Positions 42,126-51,534 are shown, counted from the stretch's first letter. The stretch: 64,000 bases of DNA from an uncultured Bacteroidales bacterium (GCA_946187695.1 CAMHSB010000004.1:1-64000); one strand, 5' to 3'. Numbers and translations are program-made. The notes: generated by a model not told the origin, from the sequence alone.

Positions 42126-43548
42126 ACAATTTATATGTTCTCTCTTGGTCCTTTCTCTCTGCCTTGTTTCTTGTAAAAATGGCGGAGAGAATGAACCGGA
42201 AGTTAAGCCTACGGATGTGGCTGCCTTTCCCGGGGCTCAAGGAGGCGGTATGTTTGCTAAAGGGGGGCGTGGAGGCGAAGTCTTTTATGTTTCTTCTTTG
42301 GAAGATAAGACAGTGCCCGGAACACTGCGTTATGCTATTACCCAACCCGGAGCAAAGATCATTGTTTTCAATGTGTCCGGAACAATATACCTCTCGCGTG
42401 AATTGGAGATAACCGAAGGTGCATTAACTATTGCGGGTCAGACTGCTCCGGGGGATGGTATTTGTATTGCCGGATATCCGGTGAAAGTCAAGGCAGATGA
42501 TGTGATTATTCGTTTCTTGCGTTTCCGTATGGGGGATATCAATGAGGTGGAAGGTGATGCATTGACGATTAACGATTGCAAAAATGTGATTGTCGATCAT
42601 TGCTCTTTCTCTTGGAGTACGGATGAGTGCGTGAGTTGCTATGGCAATACCGATTTTACACTCCAGTATTGTTTCATTACGGAGTCGCTACGCAATTCGG
42701 TGCATGGCAAGGGTAAACATGGATACGGTGGCATCTGGGGCGGAACCAATGCAACCTTCCATCATAACTTGTTAGCACACCACGACAGTCGTAATCCGCG
42801 TTTCGACCACGATTATGTCAACTCCCTTTGTGCCGGCCCGATTGACTATGTGAATAATGTAGTATACAACTGGGGCAAGAACTCTTCTTATGGCGGAGAG
42901 GGTTCATCCAAAGGTGCGGGTGGCAGACATATCAATATGGTCAATAACTACTACAAGTCTGGTGAAGCTACCAAAGCCAAGAATCGTTTGGTGGATCCGA
43001 CCGTAGCATGCGATAGTTTCTGTATCAAGTATGTTGGTGGAACTATCGATCCGGGTAAATTCTATCTTTCTGGTAACTATATGTATGGTTATGATGAAGT
43101 GACCAATGATAACTGGAAAGGCGCTACCACAAATGACAAGTCCGTCAAAGCAACAACGCGTTGGACCGATGGGCTGACTAAACTAGAGAAAGAACAAACG
43201 GCTAAAGAGGCTTTCGAAACCGTTTTGGCAAAAGCAGGTTGTTCGCATAAACGCGATGCAATAGATACGCGTATAGTGGAGGAGGTACGGCAAGGTAAAT
43301 ATACCTATAAAGGCTCCAATGGATCAACTGGTGGCTTGATAGATACCCAGAAGGATGTTGGAGGATGGCCTGAACTCAAAGAGACAGAAGCGCTAACCGA
43401 TACCGATGAAGACGGCATGCCGGATTCCTGGGAGAAAGAAAAGGGATTGGATCCTATGAAATATAGTGATTGTAAAGAGTATACATTGTCCAAATCATAT
43501 ACCAATTTAGAAGTATATCTCAATTCATTTGTAGAAAATTTATATTAA
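42115..43548 (+). CDS. pectate lyase, PL1-like, lipoprotein
   Basis: The start is moved from 42082 to the ATG at 42115, which opens a lipoprotein signal (IKQFICSLLVLSLCLVSC). The 477-residue product has a right-handed beta-helix with PL1 traits: FPGAQGGGMFAKGGRGGEVFYV, NVSGTIYLS, ITIAGQTAPGDGI-like ALTIAGQTAPGDG, VIVDHCSFSWSTDE, and the RNPRF near HHNLLAHHDS. A late DTDEDGMPDSWE segment resembles a calcium-binding thrombospondin-3-type repeat. It cleaves polygalacturonate by beta-elimination at the cell surface. Its ATG lies within the susD end. Confidence 0.92.
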   Translation: MTIKQFICSLLVLSLCLVSCKNGGENEPEVKPTDVAAFPGAQGGGMFAKGGRGGEVFYVSSLEDKTVPGTLRYAITQPGAKIIVFNVSGTIYLSRELEITEGALTIAGQTAPGDGICIAGYPVKVKADDVIIRFLRFRMGDINEVEGDALTINDCKNVIVDHCSFSWSTDECVSCYGNTDFTLQYCFITESLRNSVHGKGKHGYGGIWGGTNATFHHNLLAHHDSRNPRFDHDYVNSLCAGPIDYVNNVVYNWGKNSSYGGEGSSKGAGGRHINMVNNYYKSGEATKAKNRLVDPTVACDSFCIKYVGGTIDPGKFYLSGNYMYGYDEVTNDNWKGATTNDKSVKATTRWTDGLTKLEKEQTAKEAFETVLAKAGCSHKRDAIDTRIVEEVRQGKYTYKGSNGSTGGLIDTQKDVGGWPELKETEALTDTDEDGMPDSWEKEKGLDPMKYSDCKEYTLSKSYTNLEVYLNSFVENLY

Positions 43549-43583
43549 AAAGCAAAAAAATCTACATTTTTTGATAGAATATA

Positions 43584-43615
43584 CTTGTTTATATCCGAAA
43601 AATGTAGTAATTTTG
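43584..43615 (+). promoter_or_regulatory. promoter of the 43677 gene
   Basis: CTTG (43584-43587), 20 bases, TAATTTTG (43608-43615). The leader to the ATG is about 55 bases and AT-rich. Confidence 0.8.
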
Positions 43616-43676
43616 CGGCGTATTTGTAAAAGTTTTTACAATTAACAAAAATATTAACTTTAAAAACTCAACAATT

Positions 43677-44387
43677 ATGAAGAAAATTTTCCTCTTCGCA
43701 GCTGCTGCAATTGCAGCGTTGACAGTTAACGCAAAAGTTATTGATTTTGCTACTGTTGGAACGTCGATTGACGATTGGAACATTGGTGACCAAGCAACGC
43801 TGAACACCGCTAACTCGGATGTGGAAGCTGGTAAGTATGTGTACGACATCCCCGGTGGTGAGGATCCGAACATTACTACGCTTAAAGCTGAGCCGGGTAT
43901 CGAATTCCAAACGAAAAACGGTGCTAAAAAAGAGAAAGCATTCTCGATTTATCCGGGTAAGTGCTTCGAGTTTGGTGGTAAGAATGGTATTCTTAAGATA
44001 GTAGGTACTAAAGAAGGTGACAAAATCCTTTTGACGGTTGCTGCTAAGGGTGATAGTAAAGATTCTGATTTTACAGATGGTACTGGAGCCTTCCCGAAGA
44101 ATGCTTTTGCTGTTACCGAAGATCTCGTTCTTCCGAAAAAAGGTAGCGAAGGCGGTGATGAGCAAGGTTATGTTTGGCGTGTAATTGAGTTCGAGTCCCT
44201 CGGAGGCGATGTAGAGATTAAGGAGTTTATTAATGGCTACCGTATTAAGGCGCTTCAGATTGGTGCAGAAGAGCATGCTGTTAACAACGTAAACGCTGCT
44301 GTTAAAGCTGAGAAGTTCTATCGCAATGGTCAACTCGTTATCCGCCGCAATGGTGTAGAGTTCAACGCACTGGGTGTTAAGTTCTAA
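43677..44387 (+). CDS. small secreted protein with short C-terminal tail
   Basis: This 236-residue protein has a signal peptide (MKKIFLFAAAAIAALTVNA) and one beta-rich domain (about residues 21-205) with no recognised family. It ends with the tail seen on four other proteins here (FYRNGQLVIRRNGVEFNALG). It follows the pectate lyase but has its own promoter and terminator, so it is a separate transcript and may be strongly expressed. A carbohydrate-binding or surface role is possible from position only. Confidence 0.8.
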   Translation: MKKIFLFAAAAIAALTVNAKVIDFATVGTSIDDWNIGDQATLNTANSDVEAGKYVYDIPGGEDPNITTLKAEPGIEFQTKNGAKKEKAFSIYPGKCFEFGGKNGILKIVGTKEGDKILLTVAAKGDSKDSDFTDGTGAFPKNAFAVTEDLVLPKKGSEGGDEQGYVWRVIEFESLGGDVEIKEFINGYRIKALQIGAEEHAVNNVNAAVKAEKFYRNGQLVIRRNGVEFNALGVKF

Positions 44388-44410
44388 TTAATTCCCTTTT
44401 AAATACTTAA

Positions 44411-44439
44411 ACAGGCTCGCCATCGCGAGCCTGTTTTTT
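44411..44439 (+). terminator. terminator of the 43677 gene
   Basis: ACAGGCTCGC, a CATC loop, GCGAGCCTGT and a run of T residues. Confidence 0.92.
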
Positions 44440-44457
44440 GCTTCTATTTGCCTTCAA

Positions 44458-44645
44458 ATCGTTAGTTATTCGTTAGTTATTTGTTTGCTATCCGTTAGTT
44501 ATTCGTTCGTTATTACCCTTCCATCTACCTCACGTCCAACCTCCCTCATTTGCATCTTTCTCGCAGTTTTTTTTCGTGACGGTTTGACGGTTTGACGGTT
44601 TGACGGTTTTAATTTTTGTCGTGAGACTCTGAGACTCTGAGACAC
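44458..44645. repeat. short tandem repeats between convergent genes
   Basis: Three families sit in series: irregular GTTAGTTATTCG-like units (about 44461-44513), GACGGTTT four times (44578-44609), and GAGACTCT two and a half times (44623-44643). No gene is seen. Confidence 0.9.
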
Positions 44646-44649
44646 TTTT

Positions 44650-46146
44650 TTACTCCATCGGATTACCGTTCCAAATCAGATCTTTGCTATGCTTGATCGT
44701 GTTCTCCTTCTGCGGCGTAATGGTGCAATTCCGGAAAGTAACCTTCTCCGCGTAGTCAATACTCATTCCTTCGCGTGTACCGTACCAGCTCACACCATCG
44801 AAAAGGATGTCATGTACCGGCAGACCTTTCAGACCGCATATATCTACTGCCTTCTGCGCATTGACGCAAGTGATATTGCGGAAGGTGAAATTGCTCCACT
44901 CTGGGATGAACTTACTCTTGTCGTCCGTATCCGTCGCACCGCGGCCTCCTGCCGAACGATCGGCATAACCCGATTGGAAGAGTACAGCTGCTTCGCGGAT
45001 GTCCTTCATCGTGATGTTATAGCAGTAGATATCTTCGCACCAACCGCCACGACCCGGAGCCGATTTGAAACGGCAACCGATATCCGTACCGTCGAACATA
45101 CAATCCTTTACGATCAGACGCTGCATACCGCCGCAGAACTCGGAACCGATTACAAACCCGCCATGTGCACGATAAACGGTGTCGTTCGTGATCAGGAAAT
45201 CGCGTTGCGGACCTGCCTCTACACCTTTCTGACCTACGCCGCCTTTCATACAGATTCCGTCGTCACCCGCGCTTACATGACAACCGGCAATCAGCGCTAC
45301 TTGTACATTACCCGGGTCCATCGCGTCGCCGTTCTGTGCCCACCACGGACAATCGATCGTCACGTTCTCAATAATCAAATTCTGAATACGTGTCGGAACC
45401 AAGTGGAACTTCGGACTGTTGCGCAACGTCACACCCTCTACAATCACGTTCTTCGAATCCGTGATATTCACTAAGTGCGGACGCATTTTCTCTTGAATCT
45501 CCGCCGTAGCGGCGATATTCGGGATACCGAGCTCCTTATTCAAGTTAAACGGATACCAGAGACGATAGGTCTTATCGTCTTGTTTGAGGGTACCGCCGAG
45601 CGCCAAAGCCTCTTCCCAAACCTCAGGCAACTTGCCGTCGCGTACCACTTTCTTCTCCTTAATCGGACGCCAGATAAAGCCCTGGCCATCGATCACGCCC
45701 TTACCGGTAATACCGATGTTCTCGCATTTGGACGCACGAATGAGCGCGTAGCATTTCTTGTTACCGTCGCGCAGACTGTCGTCTTTCTGAACATACAACT
45801 CTTTGTTCTCGCTGAACAGCAGAGTTGCGCCTTTACTTAAATGCAGGTCAATGTTACTGCGTAACTGAATAGGACCTGTTTTCCACACGCCGCGCGGCAC
45901 GATCACATGACCGCCGCCTTGCTTGCTCAACTCTTTGATGGCTTTGTTAATCGCCTCGCCGCAGTCTGTCTTACCGTCAGGTACTGCGCCATATTGCGCG
46001 ATATTAACCGACGTAACAGGGAACTTCACTTCCTGTACGTGCTCGATCTCGATAGGCAGACCCTCATAATAATGGTCGTACTTACTTTGTGCGCTTACCA
46101 TCAGCGCCGCGCCCAATAGTAGGGCAGAGAAAAGGACTCTTTTCAT
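44650..46146 (-). CDS. GH28 polygalacturonase
   Basis: This 498-residue beta-helix enzyme has a signal peptide (MKRVLFSALLLGAALMVSAQ). GH28 motifs are present: NIAQYGAVPDGKTDCGEAINKAI at the front, NGDAMDPGN (the NTD equivalent), SAGDDGICMKGG with the catalytic Asp pair, and GGFVIGSEFCGGMQ (the G-H-G equivalent, with Glu-Phe in place of His). It hydrolyses galacturonan in the periplasm or at the surface. It faces the SusC/SusD/pectate lyase operon and completes a pectin-degradation locus. No promoter is seen in the 44-base gap upstream. Confidence 0.9.
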   Translation of the reverse strand: MKRVLFSALLLGAALMVSAQSKYDHYYEGLPIEIEHVQEVKFPVTSVNIAQYGAVPDGKTDCGEAINKAIKELSKQGGGHVIVPRGVWKTGPIQLRSNIDLHLSKGATLLFSENKELYVQKDDSLRDGNKKCYALIRASKCENIGITGKGVIDGQGFIWRPIKEKKVVRDGKLPEVWEEALALGGTLKQDDKTYRLWYPFNLNKELGIPNIAATAEIQEKMRPHLVNITDSKNVIVEGVTLRNSPKFHLVPTRIQNLIIENVTIDCPWWAQNGDAMDPGNVQVALIAGCHVSAGDDGICMKGGVGQKGVEAGPQRDFLITNDTVYRAHGGFVIGSEFCGGMQRLIVKDCMFDGTDIGCRFKSAPGRGGWCEDIYCYNITMKDIREAAVLFQSGYADRSAGGRGATDTDDKSKFIPEWSNFTFRNITCVNAQKAVDICGLKGLPVHDILFDGVSWYGTREGMSIDYAEKVTFRNCTITPQKENTIKHSKDLIWNGNPME

Positions 46147-46190
46147 GATAATATAATTTTGAATTCTTAATTCTTAATTTTTAATTACAA

Positions 46191-47696
46191 CTATTGTGCC
46201 AAGTCAGCGATTTTGAGTGCCGCATTGATACCGTCCAATGCAGAACTGGTGATGCCTCCGGCATAACCTGCACCTTCGCCGCAGGGGTAGAGCAGCGGCG
46301 TGCTCACCGATTGCAGCGTTTCCGGATCGCGCGGAATACGTACCGCACTACTGCTCCGACTCTCTACACCTACTATCACGGCATCGTTCGTCAAGAAGCC
46401 ATGGTATTTCTTATTGAAATCGCGAAAACCTTGTTGCAACCGTTTCCCTATATGCGCCGGTAACCATTCATCCAATCGACTCGGCACGATTCCAGGCAAG
46501 TAACTGCACGCCGGCAGATCCTTACTGGCTTTGCCTTCCACAAAATCTTTTAACCGTTGTGCGGGCGCTTGGGCTTGCGGACCACCGTGCTCAAAAGCAA
46601 GCCGCTCCAGTTCCTCTTGGAACTCCAATCCACGCAACGGATCATCGCCGGGTATATCCTCCGAATTAATCTGCACGACCATACCGCTGTTGGCGTACGG
46701 CGAGTTGCGATGACTCGCACTCATCCCGTTTACCACGCAACTGCCTGCTTCACTTCCTGCCGGCACGATATGTCCGCCCGGACACATACAGAACGAATAC
46801 ACCCCGCGTCCATCGACCTGCGTCACCAAACTATAGGAGGCATTACCCACATAGTTGATAATTTCGAGTTCTCGAGTTCTCGAAGTGTCGAGATGATACA
46901 TTAATTTATTGATGAGTGCCTGCGGATGTTCTGCCCGCACACCCATCGCAAAACCCTTCGTCTCCAACTTCACTCCTTCTTTCGCCAGCATCCGATACGT
47001 GTCGTGTGCCGAATGACCGATCGCTAATATAATAGGAGTTTTCCAATTTCCAATCTCCAATTTCCAATCTTTGAGACTTGTGATGCAAGTTTCAAAATGT
47101 ATCTCTCCGCCTTTTTCAAGAATCGTCTCGCGCATCTTCTTAATAATCCCCGGCAGTTTGTCGCTGCCAATATGCGCGTGGGCTTCATACAACACTGTAT
47201 CCGGAGCACCGAAATAATGGAACAACTCCATTACGCGCTGCATATTACCCCTTTTCTTCGAACGCGAGAACAACTTCCCGTCGCTAAATGTACCCGCTCC
47301 GCCTTCGCCGAAACAATAATTCGACTCCGGATTCAAACCCTCATTCCTATTGAGCAACGCGATGTCCTTCTTCCGCTCACTCACCTCCTTGCCGCGTTCG
47401 TAGATAATAGGCTTGATGCCGTGCTCCAGCAATGTCAATGCTGCAAACAGCCCTGCCGGACCTGCACCGATAATAACCACCGACCGTTTCGCGTTATGGA
47501 CATCTTGGAATACCGGCGGCTCATACAAGGGAATAGGAGCGTCCTTCGGAACAGGCTTGCCTTTGTCGTCCGTAAGTATAGTAAGATGCACGCGCAACTC
47601 GCGTTGCCGTGCATCTACTGAACGTTTCACTACCCGCCATTGTTGTTCGGCGATATACGCCTCCCGCGGGCTTAGAATATACTGGACGCTATCCAT
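46191..47696 (-). CDS. FAD-dependent oxidoreductase
   Basis: The start is moved from 47804 to 47696 because the longer frame runs into recA and MDSVQYILSPREAYIAE is the natural beginning. The 501-residue protein has the FAD-binding SVVIIGAGPAGLFAALTLLEHGI, then NYCFGEGGAGTFSDGKL, FAMGVRAEHPQ, SFCMCPGGHIV and the final LYPCGEGAGYAGGITSSALDGI. It belongs to the uncharacterised NAD(FAD)-utilising dehydrogenase group. Two parts are encoded by short repeats (47041-47069 and 46864-46892), and the first replaces the usual loop before ILAIGHSAHDT. It starts 26 bases after recA. Confidence 0.9.
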   Translation of the reverse strand: MDSVQYILSPREAYIAEQQWRVVKRSVDARQRELRVHLTILTDDKGKPVPKDAPIPLYEPPVFQDVHNAKRSVVIIGAGPAGLFAALTLLEHGIKPIIYERGKEVSERKKDIALLNRNEGLNPESNYCFGEGGAGTFSDGKLFSRSKKRGNMQRVMELFHYFGAPDTVLYEAHAHIGSDKLPGIIKKMRETILEKGGEIHFETCITSLKDWKLEIGNWKTPIILAIGHSAHDTYRMLAKEGVKLETKGFAMGVRAEHPQALINKLMYHLDTSRTRELEIINYVGNASYSLVTQVDGRGVYSFCMCPGGHIVPAGSEAGSCVVNGMSASHRNSPYANSGMVVQINSEDIPGDDPLRGLEFQEELERLAFEHGGPQAQAPAQRLKDFVEGKASKDLPACSYLPGIVPSRLDEWLPAHIGKRLQQGFRDFNKKYHGFLTNDAVIVGVESRSSSAVRIPRDPETLQSVSTPLLYPCGEGAGYAGGITSSALDGINAALKIADLAQ

Positions 47697-47722
47697 GAAT
47701 ATCCGGGTGTCGAGCCTCTCGA

Positions 47723-48763
47723 CTATTTTCCAATCTTTGCCAAAACAGTTTCGAGACCGAGCTCTTTTACTTTCTCGCCGATCTTTGCTTCCAACTCTTC
47801 GCACAGATCTGGATTCTCAACCAGCACTTCTTTCACTTTGTCGCGACCCTGACCCAGTTTGGTGTCTCCGTATGAGAAGAACGAACCGCTCTTCTTGATC
47901 ACTTCGGTAGCTACTGCGAAATCGAGAATCTCACCGATACGCGAGATACCCTCGTTGAACATCAAGTCAAACTCAGCCTTCTTGAACGGAGGAGCGACTT
48001 TGTTCTTCACCACCTTCACGCGCACTTGGTTACCCTTGATCTGCTCGCCGTCTTTGATCTGACCCGTACGACGGATATCGAGGCGCACCGAAGCATAGAA
48101 CTTCAACGCGTTACCACCGGTCGTGGTCTCCGGATTACCGAACATCACGCCGATCTTCTCGCGGAGCTGGTTAATGAAAATAACGGTTGTACCGGTCTTA
48201 TTCACCGAAGCCGTCATCTTACGAAGTGCCTGACTCATCAGACGTGCCTGCAGACCCACTTTATTATCGCCCATCTCACCGGCGATCTCTGCCTTCGGCG
48301 TCAGCGCGGCTACAGAGTCAATAACAATCAGATCCACCGCTGCCGAGCGAATCAACTCATCGGCGATATCGAGTGCTTGCTCACCGCTATCCGGTTGCGC
48401 AATCAGTAACTCGGCAATGTTCACACCGAGTTTCTCGGCATAGAAACGGTCGAAAGCGTGCTCCGCATCAATAATAGCTGCGATACCACCTGCTTTCTGC
48501 ACCTCCGCCATTGCGTGGATCGCCAGCGTCGTCTTACCGGACGACTCCGGACCGTAAATCTCGATGATACGTCCTTTCGGATAACCGCCTACACCCAGCG
48601 CGTAGTTCAAACCGATACTGCCGGTCGGGATAACGGGTACGTTCTCTATGTTCTCATCGCCCAGACGCATGATTGCGCCCTTACCATAATCTTTGTCAAT
48701 CTTTGCCATCGCAGCCTGCAATGCTTTCAGCTTGTCTGCCGATGGTCCTTGTTTCTCTGCCAT
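47723..48763 (-). CDS. recA: recombinase RecA
   Basis: The start is moved from 48832 to 48763: the promoter at 48790-48821 lies between the two, and [15 protein letters not shown] is a normal RecA start. The 346-residue ATPase has Walker [20 protein letters not shown], the L2 region [35 protein letters not shown], and a C-terminal domain ending [14 protein letters not shown]. It drives homologous recombination and the SOS response. No SOS box can be claimed by eye. Confidence 0.98.
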   Translation of the reverse strand: MAEKQGPSADKLKALQAAMAKIDKDYGKGAIMRLGDENIENVPVIPTGSIGLNYALGVGGYPKGRIIEIYGPESSGKTTLAIHAMAEVQKAGGIAAIIDAEHAFDRFYAEKLGVNIAELLIAQPDSGEQALDIADELIRSAAVDLIVIDSVAALTPKAEIAGEMGDNKVGLQARLMSQALRKMTASVNKTGTTVIFINQLREKIGVMFGNPETTTGGNALKFYASVRLDIRRTGQIKDGEQIKGNQVRVKVVKNKVAPPFKKAEFDLMFNEGISRIGEILDFAVATEVIKKSGSFFSYGDTKLGQGRDKVKEVLVENPDLCEELEAKIGEKVKELGLETVLAKIGK

Positions 48764-48789
48764 AATAGTAATAATTTCAATTTTGCTTG

Positions 48790-48821
48790 CAAAATTACTA
48801 AAAAAAAAGCACATACGCAAG
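48790..48821 (-). promoter_or_regulatory. promoter of recA
   Basis: Minus-strand CTTG (48821-48818), 20 bases, TAATTTTG (48797-48790). The -33 box is in the loop and arm of the nth terminator hairpin. Confidence 0.85.
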
Positions 48822-48828
48822 TATGTGC
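48800..48828 (-). terminator. terminator of nth
   Basis: GCACATAC, a four-base loop, GTATGTGC, then nine T residues on the minus strand. It begins at the base next to the nth stop codon. Confidence 0.92.
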
Positions 48829-49464
48829 TCACTTTTTGTTAAAAAATCGACAAAATTGTGCTAATCCGCATCGCTCGCATTGCGGTTTGCGTGCCTGGCA
48901 AACATACCGTCCATGAAGCAAGAGCCAGTGATGCGCCTTGGGAATAATATCCGCGGGAATGTATTGGACGAGCGCTTTCTCTGTCTGCAACGGGTTCTTG
49001 CTGTTGGTCGTCAAGCCCAAGCGTTCGCTCACGCGGAAAATATGCGTATCAACCGCCATCGTCGGTTGGTTCCATATAACGGCACACACCACGTTTGCCG
49101 TCTTTCTTCCAACTCCTTGCAGCGTTTGCAGGTCGTCAATATTATCGGGAACAATACCATCGTACACCTCCACGAGCCTTTGCGCCATCTGCACCAGATG
49201 TTCCGCTTTACTCCGTGGGTAACTGACCGACTTCACGTATTCAAACACCTCATCACTCGTCGCCTTTGCCAGAGCCTCCGGAGTCGGGTAGGCCTCAAAC
49301 AAAGCCGGTGTCACCATATTCACCCGCTTGTCCGTACATTGGGCGGAGAGCATCACGGCCACCAAGCATTGGAAGGGGCTCGTAAAAACGAGCTCACTCT
49401 CTGCTACCGGCATGTTGGTCTCAAACCACGCGAGAATATGTTCAAACCGCTGTTGCTTGTTCAT
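48829..49464 (-). CDS. nth: endonuclease III
   Basis: This 211-residue DNA glycosylase/AP lyase of base-excision repair removes oxidised pyrimidines. It shows the helix-hairpin-helix [12 protein letters not shown] with the catalytic Lys, the Asp in [16 protein letters not shown], and a 4Fe-4S cluster motif C-x6-C-x2-C-x5-C ([18 protein letters not shown]). It overlaps the DUF4924 gene by 23 bases. A terminator follows its stop at once. Confidence 0.97.
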   Translation of the reverse strand: MNKQQRFEHILAWFETNMPVAESELVFTSPFQCLVAVMLSAQCTDKRVNMVTPALFEAYPTPEALAKATSDEVFEYVKSVSYPRSKAEHLVQMAQRLVEVYDGIVPDNIDDLQTLQGVGRKTANVVCAVIWNQPTMAVDTHIFRVSERLGLTTNSKNPLQTEKALVQYIPADIIPKAHHWLLLHGRYVCQARKPQCERCGLAQFCRFFNKK

Positions 49465-49909
49465 AATAGGTGCGACTCAAAAATTGGAGCAGCATAGTTG
49501 CTTGTTTCTGTACATCGGCTGTCTGCTTGGAGATCTCTTTCTTTTGCAAACGCAGCATCATGATCTGGTAGAGTAGCGTCAGGCATGCCTCGATATCCGA
49601 CATCGTCGGGCGGTCGGTCTTGGCCTTGAGCAAATTGAGCGAAGGCTGCAACTGCATGATCGCGGCGCGGTAGAGCGCTTCCTCGTTGAGAATTTCCATG
49701 TGCAGGTCTTCCATCTCCTCCAGAGCATTGTTAGCCAACGCCAGATGACCGCCATCCATAATACCTTCACGATGCATCATCTCGTTGATCTCTTGCAACT
49801 CAGGAGTCGCATTCGCGTGCTCGGGGAACGCGCGCAAATAGTCCTCCATTTGCCATAAGTACAAAATGTACTCCGCTATATTTTCTTTCTTACTCCTCAT
49901 CGTCGTCAA
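49442..49909 (-). CDS. DUF4924 family protein
   Basis: This 155-residue helical protein begins KKENIAEYILYLWQMEDYLRA, followed by HREGIMDGGHL and LNLLKAKT, as in the Bacteroidota family DUF4924. The function is unknown. The start may be the second Met (49900), since the first lies 20 bases inside the S4 gene. It overlaps nth by 23 bases, which places it in the rplY-pth-S4-DUF4924-nth run. Confidence 0.8.
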   Translation of the reverse strand: MTTMRSKKENIAEYILYLWQMEDYLRAFPEHANATPELQEINEMMHREGIMDGGHLALANNALEEMEDLHMEILNEEALYRAAIMQLQPSLNLLKAKTDRPTMSDIEACLTLLYQIMMLRLQKKEISKQTADVQKQATMLLQFLSRTYYEQATAV

Positions 49910-50303
49910 AATCGATTTCGTCTAAGTAGTTGTCGGACATGAATACCTCTATATCGCGGCGGTCCTTTTTCGTCGGACGACCCATACCTCTGTCTCGTCC
50001 TCCATTCCCTGCCAAACGTGCGAGCTCGAGAATCTCGAGTTGTTCGGGTGTCGTACAATCGCGCAGGTACTCGGGCACTAATTTGGCACCCAAACGGTTC
50101 TCCGTCAGTTGCAGAACACGGTAAGTATATGTGATCGGACCCTTGCGTACGGTGAACGTATCGCCTACTTTGAACGTCCTACTTGGCTTCAACTGCACGC
50201 CGTTCATCGCAATGCGCCCGTTCTTACAAGCGTCCGCAGCAATGCTCCGCGTCTTGTAGATCCGCATCGCCCAGAGGTATTTATCAACTCTAACCTCAGA
50301 CAT
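49890..50303 (-). CDS. S4 RNA-binding domain protein (Hsp15-like)
   Basis: This 137-residue protein has an N-terminal S4 domain, VRVDKYLWAMRIYKTRSIAADACKNGRIAMNGVQ, as in Hsp15, which binds stalled 50S-nascent-chain complexes. A small beta domain (DTFTVRKGPITYTYRVLQL) and an Arg/Lys stretch follow (GRDRGMGRPTKKDRRD), then a very acidic end (DEIDFDDDEE). The spacer upstream holds ACCAATT-type repeats. Confidence 0.9.
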   Translation of the reverse strand: MSEVRVDKYLWAMRIYKTRSIAADACKNGRIAMNGVQLKPSRTFKVGDTFTVRKGPITYTYRVLQLTENRLGAKLVPEYLRDCTTPEQLEILELARLAGNGGRDRGMGRPTKKDRRDIEVFMSDNYLDEIDFDDDEE

Positions 50304-50341
50304 AAATCACCAATTACCAATTACAAATTACCAATTACCAA
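50304..50341. repeat. ACCAATT tandem repeats between pth and the S4 gene
   Basis: Several near-identical CCAATTA/CAAATTA units follow one another. The same kind of unit is found inside the FAD oxidoreductase gene (47041-47069). Confidence 0.85.
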
Positions 50342-50908
50342 TTATTTATTGTTATATTGGTTCATCGTGCGGTCAATACCCTGCAAGCAGAAACTCGGAA
50401 TAATCTCCGTCGTTACCTTCAACCGCTCGTCAATCTGTTTCTTCTCCTCCTCGGTCCATTCGCCCAGCACGAAGTTGATCTGTGTCCCGCGCGTATACTC
50501 GTTCCCTATACCGAAACGCACACGTGCATAGTTCTCCGTACCCAACACCGATTGAATGTTTCCGAGTCCGTTGTGACCGCCGTTCGAGCCTTGTTTGCGA
50601 ATACGAATCGTACCGAAAGGCAGGTTGAGATCATCCACCAGCACCAGCATGTTCTCCACCGGAATCTTCTCTTCCTTCAACCAATACCGTACGGCATTGC
50701 CGCTGAGGTTCATATACGTGGAAGGTTTAAGCAGTACGAGTTCGGCATTTTTAACCCTACATTTTGCTACGAACCCGTACCGCTTGTCCTCCCACTTCAC
50801 CTCTTTCGACGCAGCAAACGCATCGATCATCATAAAACCGATGTTATGCCGCGTACCTGCGTACTCGTCACCTATATTACCAAGTCCAACTATGAGATAT
50901 TTTGCCAT
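50342..50908 (-). CDS. pth: peptidyl-tRNA hydrolase
   Basis: This 188-residue Pth recycles peptidyl-tRNA. It starts [23 protein letters not shown] with the catalytic His, and contains [51 protein letters not shown] and RVRFGIGNE. The product ends TMNQYNNK. It sits in the usual Bacteroidota order next to rplY, 68 bases downstream of it. Confidence 0.97.
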   Translation of the reverse strand: MAKYLIVGLGNIGDEYAGTRHNIGFMMIDAFAASKEVKWEDKRYGFVAKCRVKNAELVLLKPSTYMNLSGNAVRYWLKEEKIPVENMLVLVDDLNLPFGTIRIRKQGSNGGHNGLGNIQSVLGTENYARVRFGIGNEYTRGTQINFVLGEWTEEEKKQIDERLKVTTEIIPSFCLQGIDRTMNQYNNK

Positions 50909-50976
50909 TTTTCTTAAAATTTAGGGGCAAAGCATACGCCCTACCCCTAATCACTAAGCCCTAATCCTTAATCGGA

Positions 50977-51534
50977 TTAAGCAGCTTTGCTCTGGCGTGT
51001 TGCCTTCACCTCAGCTACGCAAGCGTCAGCCGGGTTAACGAACTTCAAGCCTTCTACCTTCACGTCAGCAACGGCGATCTTCTTACCAAGACCAAGCTCG
51101 GTAACGTCGATGTTGATACGATCAGGGAATGCGGTGTAGATACCACATGCTTTGAGCTTGCGCATGTTCTGAACCAACTTACCACCGGCTTTAACACCTT
51201 CAGCAAGACCGTTGAGCTGGATAGGAATCTCAACTACTACCGGCTTCTTCTCATCTACTGCGAGGAAGTCGATATGCAGCGTCTTACCGTCAATCGGGTG
51301 GAACTGCAACTCTTTAACGATAGCTTTGGTCTTGGTGTCACCAACCGTCAGGTCAACAATCTGAGTGTCCGGGCTGTAAATGAGCTTACGAACGTCAGCG
51401 GCTGCTACTGTGAAGGTGCAGTTCAGACCGCAACCGTAAATGTTGCAAGGAATCAATTCCTCTGCGCGAAGAGCCTTAACTGCTTTCTTTCCGTACTCGC
51501 TACGCGGAGTACCTACTAATGCGAATTCTTTCAT
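50977..51534 (-). CDS. rplY: ribosomal protein bL25 (CTC form)
   Basis: This 185-residue L25/Ctc protein binds 5S rRNA. The N-terminal L25 domain (FALVGTPRSEYGKKAVKALRAEELIPCNIYG) and the C-terminal TL5-like beta domain (from about residue 95, VVVEIPIQLNGLAEGVKAGGKL) are both present. It lies about 130 bases after tRNA-Gln and may use the same promoter, since none is seen between them. Confidence 0.96.
   Translation of the reverse strand: MKEFALVGTPRSEYGKKAVKALRAEELIPCNIYGCGLNCTFTVAAADVRKLIYSPDTQIVDLTVGDTKTKAIVKELQFHPIDGKTLHIDFLAVDEKKPVVVEIPIQLNGLAEGVKAGGKLVQNMRKLKACGIYTAFPDRINIDVTELGLGKKIAVADVKVEGLKFVNPADACVAEVKATRQSKAA

Noticed and set aside
44578-44643. CRISPR or operator array in the GACGGTTT/GAGACTCT repeats
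   Set aside because: Units are contiguous with no spacers, which fits simple tandem repeats.
48763-48832. SOS box upstream of recA
   Set aside because: The palindrome there is the nth terminator (stem plus T-run) and does not match a LexA site known to me for Bacteroidota.
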